From NCBI RefSeq assembly GCF_008831285.2, contig NC_045146.1:24569703-24633702 (forward strand): 64,000 nt of DNA. The letters run 5' to 3'. Origin of the DNA: Nymphaea colorata. Lineage: Eukaryota > Streptophyta > Magnoliopsida > Nymphaeales > Nymphaeaceae. A program made the position numbers and the translations under genes. The notes under the pieces are model-generated. The model saw only the letters and a list, made by a program, of their open reading frames with translations. It was not told where the DNA came from and searched no databases. Below, one piece after another: positions 51,480 through 64,000 of this stretch; positions within the stretch are counted from its first letter, which is position 1, and each line of letters begins with the position of its first letter.

Positions 51480-52698
51480 AGAGATTTGGATTCGGGTTGA
51501 TTGTCTGCACTATCCGACAAGGCGTATTTGGATCTCAACTAAAAGGATTTGGCTGCGAATGCAGCAGAGCTATCTGGATTTGAACACGAAGTCTAACTGG
51601 GCTCGGTGAACTATGTTCACTTCACCGAATGCCTTGAACTATGATTTAGGTTCCAGTCGTATGCCTTTGGGCTACATAAAATCTGTGCATTTTATGTTTT
51701 TTAAACCCAACTTCATCTCGGACCCAGTTATGTGGGTTACCGAACATTGATTTGAATCTGGAAAGGGTGTGCCATGTTTGCTTCAGTCAGACGCTAGTTC
51801 GATTTTCATAAGCGTTATTCTTAGGCTGCACATGATGAAATCTGCAATGCTCGGTTGATTGACAGGTATCTCATTCTTCACCCAACTCCCAAAGTAGTTC
51901 TACGTGTCAGTCAGGAAGAAATAACGAAGGGCTTTGGCCTTTTTGAGATATCCCTGTAAAAAAAGAAAAAGAAAAATATCTTTATCAATGAAGGATCCAA
52001 TTGAATTTCGTTAGATACTACCTGTTTAAACTCCCTTTACAATGTGAACTTACTGTTTAAGCGCCCTTTACAATGTGATCATCAGTCTCTTAATAATAGT
52101 GTGTTTGATATAAAAGGACTTAAAAGAAACCATTTTGATCGAGAAAGGGGTATCCATTTTGGTGTTACCATGTCGAAACTCACCTAGTTCAACTCGAATT
52201 GAATCGAAGGAAAAAATAATAGTTTATATATATATATGGTGTAGATGCTTTTCAATTGGACAGCCATTGGTTGTTATTTACTTCGGCGTAGTAACTTTAA
52301 TCACGAAGCTCTTTAACTTTGTAATTTTTTAAAACTTTTTATTTAGTTTTTAAGATTCCAAGAAAAAATACACACCGCCCTTTTCTGATTAACAATATTT
52401 GAAGAGTCGATTCAGTTCAATTGATTCTCCAGACCTCTGTGAAGGACGATTGGATGCAAACGCTAAATTTAACATTAGAAGATGGGGAAGAGATGCATGA
52501 AGACGGAATTCCTGGTCATTATGCTTCAAGGGCTATACATGAGAATGGCACCTGCGCATCCTATATATTGAATCAATGCCTTTGTTATCCAATAACGACA
52601 TACCGACCCGATGATATTCAGTCTCGTTGCCTTGATTGGTAGGAAATGGAGGGAAAATCATTATATACAAAACCTCAAAAGAGTTACAGATGACGAAT
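51480..52698. other. Spacer between MLO and RPN10
   Basis: The left part should hold the RPN10 promoter and the right part the MLO 3' UTR. No other gene is seen. Confidence 0.5.
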
Positions 52699-55600
52699 TC
52701 ACGGTGACAATAGGCATAATTCATCATCTTCATCACTATAAGTGTCATAGATCGGTTCGTCAAATGAAGGATCATCGTCTTCTGGTCTGTTATTTTCCTG
52801 TAAGCTAAACTCATTTTCATTAGGTGAAGTGATTTCACTTTGATGGATCGAGTCATCAGCATGCATCTCCTCAACCACGGTTTTAAAAGAGGTTGATCTC
52901 ACAGCTCCAAAACGTGCTTCTGGGTGATGTTTCCTTGTTTTTCTCTTCACTCGTTTGCGCCAGCCATGAAGTGACTCTCTCACATTTTCAGAAATTAAAG
53001 CCTTCTTAAACTTGGATCCCATCTGAATCAAAAAGAAAGGGAAATAACAGAAACATAATCAAGACTATTGAACTCGAAAGCATTCCAATATGCAGTGCAA
53101 GTAGCATCAGGAAACCAATCTACTTGATACTTGTGGTCCATCAATAGGCAAAACAGAATTTTTTGGGAAGATATGGAGAGGAGCAAATGAGACCTGAGTT
53201 TTCAGCATTGAGGTCCAGCCTTGAATCAATTATGGGAGAGCAGGATTGTCAGAAATATGTTGCACGAGGTAAAAGTAGCCAGTGTTTCATATAGGCAAGT
53301 AAAATCTCGGTATCAGCAATGAGGGTAAGCCCAAGTGTGACATAGGTAGGACATTGATGTTTTTTCAAATAAAATGCTAAGTACCAATCAAGCTAAGAAG
53401 TGCAGGATAAAATTTTGTGTTACAGATCTAATGCATATCAAACTTTTTAAACCCAAAATATTTGAGATCTGGCCGCAATCAGTAGCCATGACAGAATTTG
53501 TTTGCCTAAAAAAATAGCCTGATTGTCCTTCATTCAAACTAATAAAATACATAACTCACAAGTGGTAACGGCCATGGCTTTGTTCACTAATCTCTTTCCA
53601 ATCATGACAACTATGGTGGACTAGTTATTTATGACAGCTTATGCTTTCAAGTTATCCAGTATGCACAGCAGAAATAAATTAAACATTTTTTGATGCATAA
53701 ATCATTCATGACCACAAGTATTAAGCAACTTATCATGCCAAGCTTATTCCTATGTATGAAATAATTGTCATTATCTCTTCAATATTTCTTGAGACACAGT
53801 GACGCCAGTCAAACTTTAAGTTGGAAACCGGTAGTTTAATATCCCCAGTGCCTCAGCATAATCTGGTGTCACTGGCTAAGCTGCTGAGCAACACTGAAAA
53901 GAAGAACAGAAAGAAGAAAAGAACACCATCCACACTTAGTTAGGAAGACAGAATAATTTAACTGCAAAATCTAACCTGTGCAATGAGCACATAAAGAGGA
54001 AGTACACCGTAGCTACACCAGAACTGCACCACAACCCTGAAATGGTACAGCACATCCTTAAATTGAGAAAAATCATTTGCAATGAAATATTCTTACACTT
54101 CACGCAAAACTATTATAAAATGTAACTGGCAAATCTCTGTTAAACAATACGTGGATATTCTTATGCAATATTCTTTAGGTCATATACAGACCTTAAAGGC
54201 TTAAACGTTGGTTGTTAATCACAGTCGAACATTATCTATTAATCATTCTTCTGATTAGTGACCTTGTAATTAATGAACACAATATAGACTCATAGACTAC
54301 CACAGGTATGATGACAAGGGTTTGCCGAGTAGAAATTACAGTAAATGTCTAGACTCTAGAATACTTCTGATTAAGCTTGTAATTTCAACGTCCCTGTAAA
54401 TGTTGCCATGTGCCTCATTAAAGTATAAGTCCAATAAATAGTGCTCTTGTCATCGTAAAAGAACAGCAACAGTCTACATAGCAAATATACGCATATATGT
54501 GTATAGCCAGTATGGATAGCACTCATAATCTTGCTTTTTACAACAAATGCTTAATTAAACATTTAACCTCACACCTACTCAACATGAATATACTACAATA
54601 ACCAAGGATCTCATTCTCAGAATTAGTCTATTCCAACGCATCATAACCTACAAAATCTAGTTAAACCAGAACAGATCATTAATAGAGACTTTTTCTAGTT
54701 AGCTCTTGTACAACTGTCTTCTTGTAACAATGCTTAATAAAATCACAAACTACCTCAGCATGAAGCTATTATAGTTTTTAACATCTCATTCTGACACCTC
54801 TCCACATGCAAGGAGAAGCATCTGGACCATTCAAGATCCTTTAGAGAGAGAGAGAGAAGTACAAACCCATCATGACCGAGACAAGAAGCCAAACAAAGAG
54901 AAAGGACCTGTTGGTGCTCCATATTCTATTTTTGAATGGAAAATTTGCTTTAAGTACAGTCACCTTCAGCTCACCAAACATACAAAGTTCTATCGCATTA
55001 GTAATTAGTGATCAACATTAGTGGTGTCCATGCTATACAAATCATCACAGGAGCAAATTGAACACCAGAAAGATGGAAATGTGAATAGAGTGAGATGATA
55101 TTCTGCTGTTCGTACATTGACATACTTATCTATTTACTTGCATGATGGAAAATCTGTCTCTCATACAACAGTATAATGTAGTGGAATAGGAAACATGTAG
55201 CATTAATCTGTTAGTGATGGAACTTCCAATACTACCATTCATGTATAGTCCTAACTTTTAACCATGTCCTGATCACCATGCAATGTGCGTTGAACCAGAT
55301 AGGTAAAAAATGGAAGAATATTTTATATGGATCAATTTTAACATAAGAACCAGCCTGTCTGGAATCATCCTTTCAGTATATTCTGGAAGAACTTTGGGCA
55401 ACTAAATCAAAGATAATATTTTCCAGGTTTGATCATGAGACATGTAACATACACTATTAGATGTCATAGTAGAAGTTGTACGCTATACATCATATAAGTG
55501 TTTTGTAGCTTTTTCTTCCAGCACCGTTAGTTACACATAATCAGAGTGCACACGGTAATAATTTCAAGTTGATAAACACCTAGCAGATTTATGATCAACT

Positions 55601-58600
55601 TTCACTTAGGAACTAGAAATAGTAATGCATGGTAAAATCATAGTTGTAAGTTCTTTCTCAGAATGAGAGTAATGCTCATATATTTTAGCCACAAAACCAT
55701 GAATTACAAAAAAGGCAAACAAATTAGTAAGATATTTTTGGTTCTTTCTCAGTAAGAAAGGTAAATTATCATATATTAGTCAAACACCCAGATATGTGGA
55801 GAAAAAACAAAGGAAATTCTAATATGTGAACACATACCCTGATGACAAACGAGTGACAAGGAAAACACCGTCCCTCATAAAACACCTGGAGGATTTTATT
55901 TCCCACTGATACAGAAAAACAAGCATGTGATGACCAGATAAAGATAGAACACAATTTTTTATAAGGGAAAAAATGGCATCAAAACTGGATTAGATCATAT
56001 AACCCGAGTGAGACCTACCACCACAACTACAACATTCTACCAAGGCAATATATCAACAGAGCCGATAAGAACATTAGGGATTGCAATCCTGTTTGAGTGA
56101 ATATACAGTTTTGTTACCAAGAGCTAAAGCTAACCATAAAAGATAAAACTAAAAAATAAGGTCGTAATCTGTAGAATATTCCATTAATATCAGTTGGAAA
56201 TTTTATTAATAAGTTTTAAAAAATAAACAAATTTATCTAAACATTCTGTCAATGAACTTTCTTAGACCACAAAAGAAATTGTGGCTCATTCAAGATGCTG
56301 CTATATGAAGGTTGAAAAGAATGTTATATAGAAAGCAGGCTAGCATAATTGTCAATGTCAGCTCATGGCCTATGTGCAGAGGTTGGTAAAATAACCACAA
56401 ATCAATATCCTCTCCGTTTATAATGCACATGTTGTTCACTAAAGGAAGAATAACCAGGCACACATGTTGCTATTTGCTGGCTTAGAAATTTACCAGAGAC
56501 CAGATGAATGTCGCCATTTCAAATGCATTCTGCACACATCAAGAAAAATATGGATAAACATACTGACGAAATTAAAACTGGAGGACATACAATCATGCCC
56601 ATTTACCTGGAAAGAAATAAACTGTATTAGCCATGAGAGCAACTTGGGCTTCCCAAGCCAAAATAGTTCATCACGGGGCCTTGGTTTCATCTCTGTGAAT
56701 TCACTGTCTAATGTCACTATTTCCAATGCCAGTTGAACCACTACATGGTGCAATTTTGTACCAACTAGAAGTATCAGCTTTACCAGTACAATCATGGAAA
56801 AAAACAGCAGGTCAGTTAAACCATATACACAACATCAAAATGTCTATTAATTGTAAAACAGTAAAACATGATCAACTTACAATGGCAGGTATAAAGGACA
56901 GCCAGAAGTACAAGTTTGTCCCTGACCAATTTAACAGCCAATAAATTTTCACAATAATTAGGACAAAAAAAATGTACATATAGTAAGGAAATGCATATTT
57001 TTCATGATTTTACTGAAGATTTCCACAGGAAAATTACCATGGAAGTTTAGGAAGATGCATAAAATAGCATACGCCCAGAGAAGCCAGCTGCAAATTGCAC
57101 GTGAAAACATAACTTAGGTAATAATTTCGAACTGGGTTACACAAATATTTGCAAGAAGTTCATAGTGACATAGGTAATAGTTTCAAGTTATGGTACACAA
57201 GTATTTGCAAGAATCCATAAGCAACCACAGTGACCTTATAATAGAAGTATACATCACTCCAAGACATGACTAATTCATCCTATGATAAATTTTATTATGA
57301 AACTTAAATGATGATAAGTAAGCCAGATATCATACCTGAGCCCCACTATGTCACGAAATTCATCCTCCATGCTTCTTGACAAATAATTGTGAAAATTATA
57401 TGTGAGAGGCAGATTATGTTTCTACAGGAAAATCAACTTGTAAGTTGACAATAAAATAACCGCAAATCATAAAGTGCTTATGTGCCAAATTGGAACGCCA
57501 AATTGGAACACTATTTGCAAAGGGATAGCAAGAAACATTTTATAAAGGAAGAAACAAATCCGCTAAAATCCAAATCCATTTTGATCTGTCAATATTCAAA
57601 CTTTTTCAATTTGCAATGAAAAACTACAACTGATGTCCATGCAAAATGTTAAGAAGAAGAAGACAATGATAATGGTAGGAGAAGATTTTCGTGATCATGC
57701 AAGACGAAAATATTGTGAATAAAGAAAAACAGTAAGGAAATGTAATCTACCACATGATGATTTTGCTGTTAATGATGAAAGACAAAAAGGAGATGATGGT
57801 GAAAGATAGCATGGCCCGCATGGCCATGAAAGAAAAATCAGGTGACAGATGTTTAGCTCAATTTTGTGTTTCCTTCATTTGGTTAGTTCAGTTTGCACCA
57901 TTTTTACCCTAAAAAATAGGATAAATAGGAATTCTGATTTCTAGAAGTGAGAATGGGAATCAATCAGGTGACCTATTTCTATAGACAAGAATCCCAATTT
58001 CCATGTAATTTTACTTTCTTGTGGACTTAAGGTAGCATTTCATATGTTTTGGTCATTATTTGTTAAGATTTTTAACTTATTTGAACCAATGCTTCCTCCT
58101 TCCTGATTTTGGTTTCTCTATGTCTTCCTGCTTCAATTCTCCTTCAGTCACCAATAGCTTACACTAAGCTGTATGAATTCCCTTTCTTCCTTAGATATTC
58201 ATTTATGAGCTCTGTTTGATACTTCTACACAACATATTATTAACTTTTGCTGAATGTGTACCACACCGTTGTTAACCATATTGTGCTGTGGAGAATATCA
58301 AAGAAAAAAGGATCAAACGTGTGCATGGCAAGAGAACGCACCATGATGAAACCTATACGAAGTGCCATATAGTCGGACATTTTTACGGAACTCCAGAATT
58401 GACGAAAAAAACAAAGCTGCAAAAGAAAGAGCTTCTATAAGTGAGAATAAAAATAAACAGATACAATGAATTGCCTACTAGTGTCGAGGACTTATCCAAT
58501 TCTACCAACAATGTTTTGTTTTCTTTTTCTTAGGCTGTATTTGCATGGGGAAAATTCTCCCTTCAAGGTGAAGGTCCACCTCAGCATACCACAACAATCA

Positions 58601-61600
58601 AACACTGGTGAAATTTCCACAAATAAATTCACTCACCATCCCCATTTAATCTCTAAAACTGAGAGAAAAGCCTTGCTCTGTCCTTTAATTTTTTCTTTTT
58701 TCTGGTGAATGTACATGCTGGTGAGAGTCCACAGGGGTGCATATGCCTTGCTTGATAGCATACCATTAGAGCAAAGAATCCCCAAGTTCTCTTTTTGCTT
58801 TTTAAAGATAGAAAGGCGAATTCTATCCATAGGGCTTTTTATCTTGTGACATGGTTTTCATAGCTAACATAGTGGTTTCTGTTCTATACTTTCACATTCA
58901 GGTTATCAGTGATCAACTATCATTTCCATTAAACTGAACTACATTCTAATGAAAAATTTATCCATGAGACTGTTTGTTAAAACAAATAAAAGCTCTATAT
59001 AACATGTACCACGAGCACAGATAATAAACTGCAACACTGAAAACCGACATTGAGCATTGGATGTGGGTAGTACCATCCAGATCAAAACTTTGTTCTTACT
59101 CCAAGGGTGTGATGTATGATGGAAGACAAAAGAGGATTGATGCCTAGGGATCATCTTCTTCTTTTCAACTCCTGAAAGAAATAAACCATAAGCAAGAATA
59201 ATGAATAGAAGATGATATCATGTTACAACAGTAAAATGCATGTGAAACACAGAACCATAGTGTATGGATGCAGGAAAAGAACCACATATGATCCATGATA
59301 ACATGAAACACTAACAATCTATGACACAAAATGGAAACAGGAAAAGGAGAACAGTGATAAAGAACCAGCGGTACAAGCAGAGGAATGAAATTTTCTTAAA
59401 GTAAATACAATTGAAACATTTATTTTCCACAGATGTGTTCCAAAAAGATTATCTGGTAGTCCTACAACTAAAATTTGCCCATGCACAAAAAACAATACTT
59501 TTCCTAATTAACATGTTTCACAAACTCATATTTGCAGTTTGCAAATTCAAAAACTTTTATTCTGACTAGTTTTGACACATTCTCTAATGCTTAGTTGCCT
59601 GTCTACCATTGTTCCGGTGGCCCAAAATTTTGTCTTCAAGAATAACCTCAAAATGAACTACATGAAGAAGCATGCTTAAAGCACAATCAATACAATCTCA
59701 CAAATAATATCGGGTGCATTAAGGTACAAAAGTAACAAAACATGAAAATAAAGCAAGTACTGCTTAGCAAAATCATTGGAAACTAAAGAGGGGATGATTG
59801 CTCTATAGACAAGAAGGGAGAGCTAACTAGCTGTTGGCTGAGCTCCAACGACCAGTCCAACACCAGAGGCCCATTCTCGACCAAAAATAAAACCGAAAAA
59901 GGAAAGGATGCAGAAAAATACAAAAAACCAAAAAAAGAATATGGAAAAAAATAAATACATATTCAACCTATATGTTTTACATATCTACCTAGTATGTATA
60001 TATAATTATATGGACATACAAAAAACTATGTATATATTTATTGACACGCGTAGGTATTTAAAAAATTATAATGAAAATACTGTTGGTCAATCCCACGAAG
60101 AAGAGAAAGGAAAAAGAGAAAAGAACATGAAGGCAATTTCTCTCAGTCAATTTCTACAACATTGGCAGCACATTACAGGCATCACTAGCACTTTCTAGCC
60201 TGCTACTGAACTCTAAAGCAACTTGCCAAAACTTTATATAAAGAACGGAACTACACATCATTTTCATGGATTTAGGAAAAGCAGACAGTAGACTAGCAAG
60301 GCACCGACAATTTTGGCCAATATGTAGGAAAGAAAAAAAAAATGGAGAAACACAGCCCTGGGCATTATTATGTCGAAATAGCTTTATATTCTTTTAGGCT
60401 GTAAATAACTTCAGCGAACCGCTTCAAATAATGAGGTGTAAGCATAATACATAGAGGAAAATTTATCTAGGTATGAATTTGGTCGGATGAACAAATAGGG
60501 AAAATTCCGTTAACAAACTATATAGAACAGTAGAATCCCCACCTATTGAGTTTTGGACAGTTCCCGTTCTTGCCTGACTCTCCCAGGTGCTCCAGCTGTA
60601 AATCTTTATAATTGAACTTCGGCTTAGCAAATACAGCTAATATGTCCGTGCTCTATCGATTATGAATAATGTAAAACTGACCTTTATCATGGTCAGAGCA
60701 ACGGACATGCAACAGTAGATGACATGAGTGATGCCAAGAACAAACAAGAAATGGTGTAATTGGACAAGGCTTTCATAGGAAATAAATGCTTCATGGCCCT
60801 GCATCATAAATCGCACGTATAGACAACGTTACATACAAATTCCAGTAAGCTGGATGAAACTCGTAAACGAGCGGAAAAAAACTTCAAACTGAAGATACAT
60901 GTTTCTCAAAGAGATCGACACGGACAAAATAGGGTGGTTTCTTGAAACAGGGTCTTTTGGTGGTGTTCTGGAGAATGAAGTCATAGAAGGAACTTCCTTG
61001 CAGAGAAAGAACCAACTAGGGCAGCAGCGTGCAGCTTATACGGAACAAAACTGAAGCAACAAATTAATGTCAATAATACAAGAAACAGCTACCTTTGGAC
61101 AGAAGGATTGCTGAGCAAGTGCCCTCTTTGTCTTCCATGACTCATGAAATGAATGATTTGGAAACTGTACACCAGCGTCCATCAGCAAACGTCTTCGCTC
61201 ATTCCCTCCGTAGTCCTGTACCGAGCACATATAGAATCGACTACTGAAGACCGAAGATTTCAGACATATTTTTGACACCCATTCTGCCCACTGACCCAAA
61301 AGTAAAGAAATGAGTCCGAACACCATCAACTCTGTTACCCAAAATGCATAAAAGCAAAAAAAAGCAGGTTAAACAACTTTCGCGGGTGGCTCCAAATACA
61401 GGAGACAATCCCATGAAACAATGAAACGAACACCTTAATTTACCTTCCTTAATCTTTTCCAGAGCTTCTAAGAGGGCCCTCCTTTTAGTTTTTAACAACC
61501 ACTGCAACCAGGAAGATTTCATTCAGATGCAAAAGGTAAGAAGCAGAAATCCGGAATAGTGGATCATTTGTTTCTCACATTGCCAAAAACATGAATCAGT

Positions 61601-61710
61601 CGTTGGGCCAAGAATCCAATGCCAACTAGAATGGTAGTGACTGCTGCAATAGACCACGTGGGAGTATAGGCTAGTGACCTCCCCAACTCAACCTCCTCAT
61701 GCTGCTCCAT
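52699..61710 (-). CDS. MLO-like seven-transmembrane protein, clade I (MLO4/MLO11 type)
   Basis: Fifteen coding exons: 61579-61710, 61444-61501, 61093-61331, 60682-60798, 60543-60603, 59074-59171, 58342-58416, 57336-57421, 57038-57087, 56881-56921, 56607-56777, 56494-56529, 55838-55905, 53976-54036 and 52699-53022. Junctions are GT/AG, all phases close, and the product is 538 aa. MLO hallmarks are visible: an N-terminal [11 protein letters not shown] segment before TM1 (about 19-38), [13 protein letters not shown] at TM2, loop cysteines (YMC, SFC), [40 protein letters not shown] and [12 protein letters not shown]. After TM7 comes [20 protein letters not shown], the calmodulin-binding helix (about 440-460). 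The acidic tail ends in a run of Asp/Glu. The pattern is closest to Arabidopsis MLO4/MLO11, which act in the plasma membrane of roots and control root touch and curvature responses. Powdery-mildew susceptibility belongs to other clades. One usual Pro is Leu at 291. Confidence 0.94.
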
Positions 61711-62469
61711 CTAGATTTTCTTTCTTGGTGTGAAAACTTTGAAATCTGAAAGGATTACAGAAACAAGAACGTAGAAACGGCGTCTGTTTGCAATGGCGAC
61801 GCACTCCCCCTTTCTTTCTCTCAAACCGCATTAGCCGGTACTAAAACCTTCTATCTCTAGACCATTGAACTTCACTTCACTTCACTTCAGCAACGCGATG
61901 AATGCGGTGGAATGCTGCCACTGGAGACAGAGACTGCAAACCTAAAAGCATGTCTTCGTTGCCCGAGGTCAACAACGTGATCGTCATGCACCCTCCAAGT
62001 TCCAACTACGCAGTTCAAGAAGGCTACACAGAATTTTTCATGTATAGAACAATGTTTTATAGCTAATTTAAAAACTCCATTAATTTTTTTAACCTTTTCT
62101 GATATAGGCATGACAGTTAGGCCGTTTCTCCGAAAACCTGCCATACAGGAATTGCTATTATGTAAGGGAATGAAGCGGTCGCATTTAAGCTGTTTGTTCA
62201 AACATAGATCAGTCTAGGAGGTGCCGATAACAAGATAGATCAGTCCCAAGATAATAATCGTAGGCGGCAAGACAGCATAACAAACATTTTCTTATGACTT
62301 TGAAAAATGGGCTTTTTACATATGTGCGTTGTATTTATTCTTTAATGTAGAAACATTTGTTCTCTTCTCATATCTCCCAAAATCAGGAGTTACCCCAGAT
62401 TTTATTAGCCTGTGCTAGTCACTTCAAAAAGTTTTTCACCTGGCTTCTGGCCCTTATGTATCTTTGGAG
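61711..62469. other. MLO 5' flank
   Basis: Upstream region of the MLO gene. A short ACTTC-type tandem (four units) lies at about 61869-61889. No other feature is supported. Confidence 0.45.
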
Positions 62470-64000
62470 GAAGCTGGAGGAAGTTGATTAGTCCAATTTC
62501 ATAGGAAGAAGTACTTTGGGCAGTGATGGGCACTAATCTTGGTTGTGCCCAGGCCCTGACGGCCTTTCAAATGCATTTTTGTAATAAGAACTAAGACATT
62601 GTGAGGACACCAGTGACTAAGGCTATCAAGATTTTTTCAAAAAAGGGAAGTTCGTTAAGAAATTAGGCAGAAGTCATATGATTTTAATTCCTAAAGCAGA
62701 TGTTGTTGTACACATCTCTATTTTCAAGCCAATTACCCTCGAGAACAACGTACTGAAATTTATACACAGGATTATGATTCTTAAAATGAAGAAGATCTTA
62801 GATAGAGTTATATCTAACAAGCATAGAGTTTCTTGGAAGGCAGCAATATCCATCACTGTCTTCTTCTTGCGCATGAAATGGTTCATACAATGTCCAAGGG
62901 CAAATCTCCAAGTCTATGTGTAAAGGTTGACACATTGAAAGCATATGATAGGGTTAACTGGATTTTTTTTTACAGGCTGCCCATGCTATACTTGGGTTTT
63001 CATCATATTTGGATTCAAAAGTCATGGCAGTGGTGTCCAATGTCTTCTATGCTTTAGCGATTAATGACCATTAAAGTGAATATTTTGGATGCTCTATGGG
63101 CCTAAGACAAGGAGATCCATTATCTCCTCTCTTATTCCTTACAGTCATGGAAATCTTTTCGAGATCCTTACAGACCTGAAATCAGGGAGGAATTGCCTTT
63201 TTCAGTTACAGCAGATTTTCGCTCGATTTGAGCATCATGCTGGAATGAAAATTAATCAAGATAAACCATCTTTCTTTCCTTTTAACATGAAGTGTAACAT
63301 GATTTCCAGGAGGAATCTACCTCATTAAATCAGTCATGGTAGCACTTTCAAGCAATTGGATGTTAATGCTAAAAATGAACCCCCCCTTGAACAATTTATG
63401 TGTGGTTTTTCTTGGGGTGATTCTAATTCTAGTGGCAAACCTCAGCTTATAGCTTGGAATGTCTTGACGCTCCCTATGCCTAAGGGTGGCATCGGAATTA
63501 GAAAACTTAAGGAAGTTATGCTGTTATCTCTCCCAAGACCGTGGGCCACCTTATACAGAGGAAATATTTTTCCAAAAAGAGTGCATGGGATGAGCATATG
63601 GGCTCTAATATCTCCCCTATTGGGAGAGATATAATGTTGGCATGAAGACATATTTCCAAATCAGTGGCTTGGACAGTTAAAAATAGTGGGTGTGCCAAGT
63701 TCTGGATTGATCTTTGGAGGAAGGATGTTCTTTTAAAACAGATTCCTGTGGATATATATGGTGAGGTTGAGGTTTTGCTGCAAAAAAAAAAAAGTTAGGG
63801 GAATGTTGACTCTCCATAGGGTTATTTACATCAATGGAGACACATTCAATGTATTGAAGACTGTATGCATTTTAGTCTTTCGCAGTTAGTTTTAAAGGAA
63901 ACCTTAAGGAATTGAAGCTCAAATGCCAGGTTCAGAATCATGTAAGAGTCAAAGGGCCAGAATCCAAGTCGCGAAGCAGACTTTGGATTAAGAATTCCCT
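62470..64000 (+). mobile_element. Decayed LINE (non-LTR) reverse transcriptase remnant
   Basis: Pieces of an L1-type plant LINE ORF2 follow one another in changing frames: PISEE/PGPDG (62490-62562), LIPKA (62679-62698), FKPITL (62727), VKVDTLKAYDRVNW (62926-62965), [13 protein letters not shown] (63097-63145), HHAGMKINQDK (63233-63265), LTLPMPKGGIGIRKLKE (63460-63512), then AKFWIDLWRKD (63690-63725). Stops and frameshifts separate them, and the catalytic FADD segment expected after SPLLF is absent, so the element is dead. It runs off the right edge. The endonuclease part is not seen. Confidence 0.85.

Noticed and set aside
1-64000. CRISPR arrays, operons, phage or bacterial systems
   Set aside because: No spaced direct repeats of that kind; introns and gene families show plant nuclear DNA.

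Overview
This is a stretch of nuclear DNA from a flowering plant. Every recognisable gene has its closest known relatives in land plants: an intronless SBT1-type subtilase, a TFIIS-N/DLN-motif protein, an ADF5-type actin-depolymerising factor, the proteasome ubiquitin receptor RPN10, and an MLO membrane protein. The genes sit in AT-rich DNA with many TA microsatellites and degraded retroelements. The subtilase gene is very GC-rich while the other four are not. Such a split is common in monocots and some early-diverging angiosperms, but the species cannot be fixed from the sequence. There are five genes in 64 kb, which implies a medium to large genome.

Layout. 1-1047: right part of a probable Ty3/gypsy-type LTR, cut by the window edge. 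1048-8500: no recognised gene. 8589-10871 (+): SBT1.6-like subtilase. 10.9-18.8 kb: no recognised gene, apart from one unplaced ORF near 13.6 kb. 19046-22132 (-): TFIIS-N family protein of 1028 aa in one coding exon; its leader probably continues through introns to a GC-rich promoter near 26.1-26.5 kb. 26.5-33.9 kb: repeats, TA tracts and an orphan GC-rich island. 33985-35177 (-): three-exon ADF. 35.4-43.5 kb: repeats, with one stranded exon of an STK16-like kinase at 38.4 kb. 43613-51355 (-): ten-exon RPN10 gene. 52699-61710 (-): fifteen-exon MLO gene. 62470-64000 (+): decayed LINE reverse transcriptase.

I rebuilt the three multi-exon genes by hand from family knowledge plus GT/AG junctions. 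In each case every phase closes, giving ADF 143 aa, RPN10 417 aa and MLO 538 aa. The genes do not form a pathway; this is an ordinary chromosomal neighbourhood.

I found no convincing new biological system. The most checkable oddities are two introns (ADF intron 1, RPN10 intron 8) that are multiples of three and free of stops, so keeping them would insert 42 or 25 residues in frame. Also worth a look are a long poly-G tract inside an RPN10 intron, a TA microsatellite next to the ADF TATA box, upstream ORFs in the TFIIS-N leader, and a kinase exon with intact splice sites but no gene around it.
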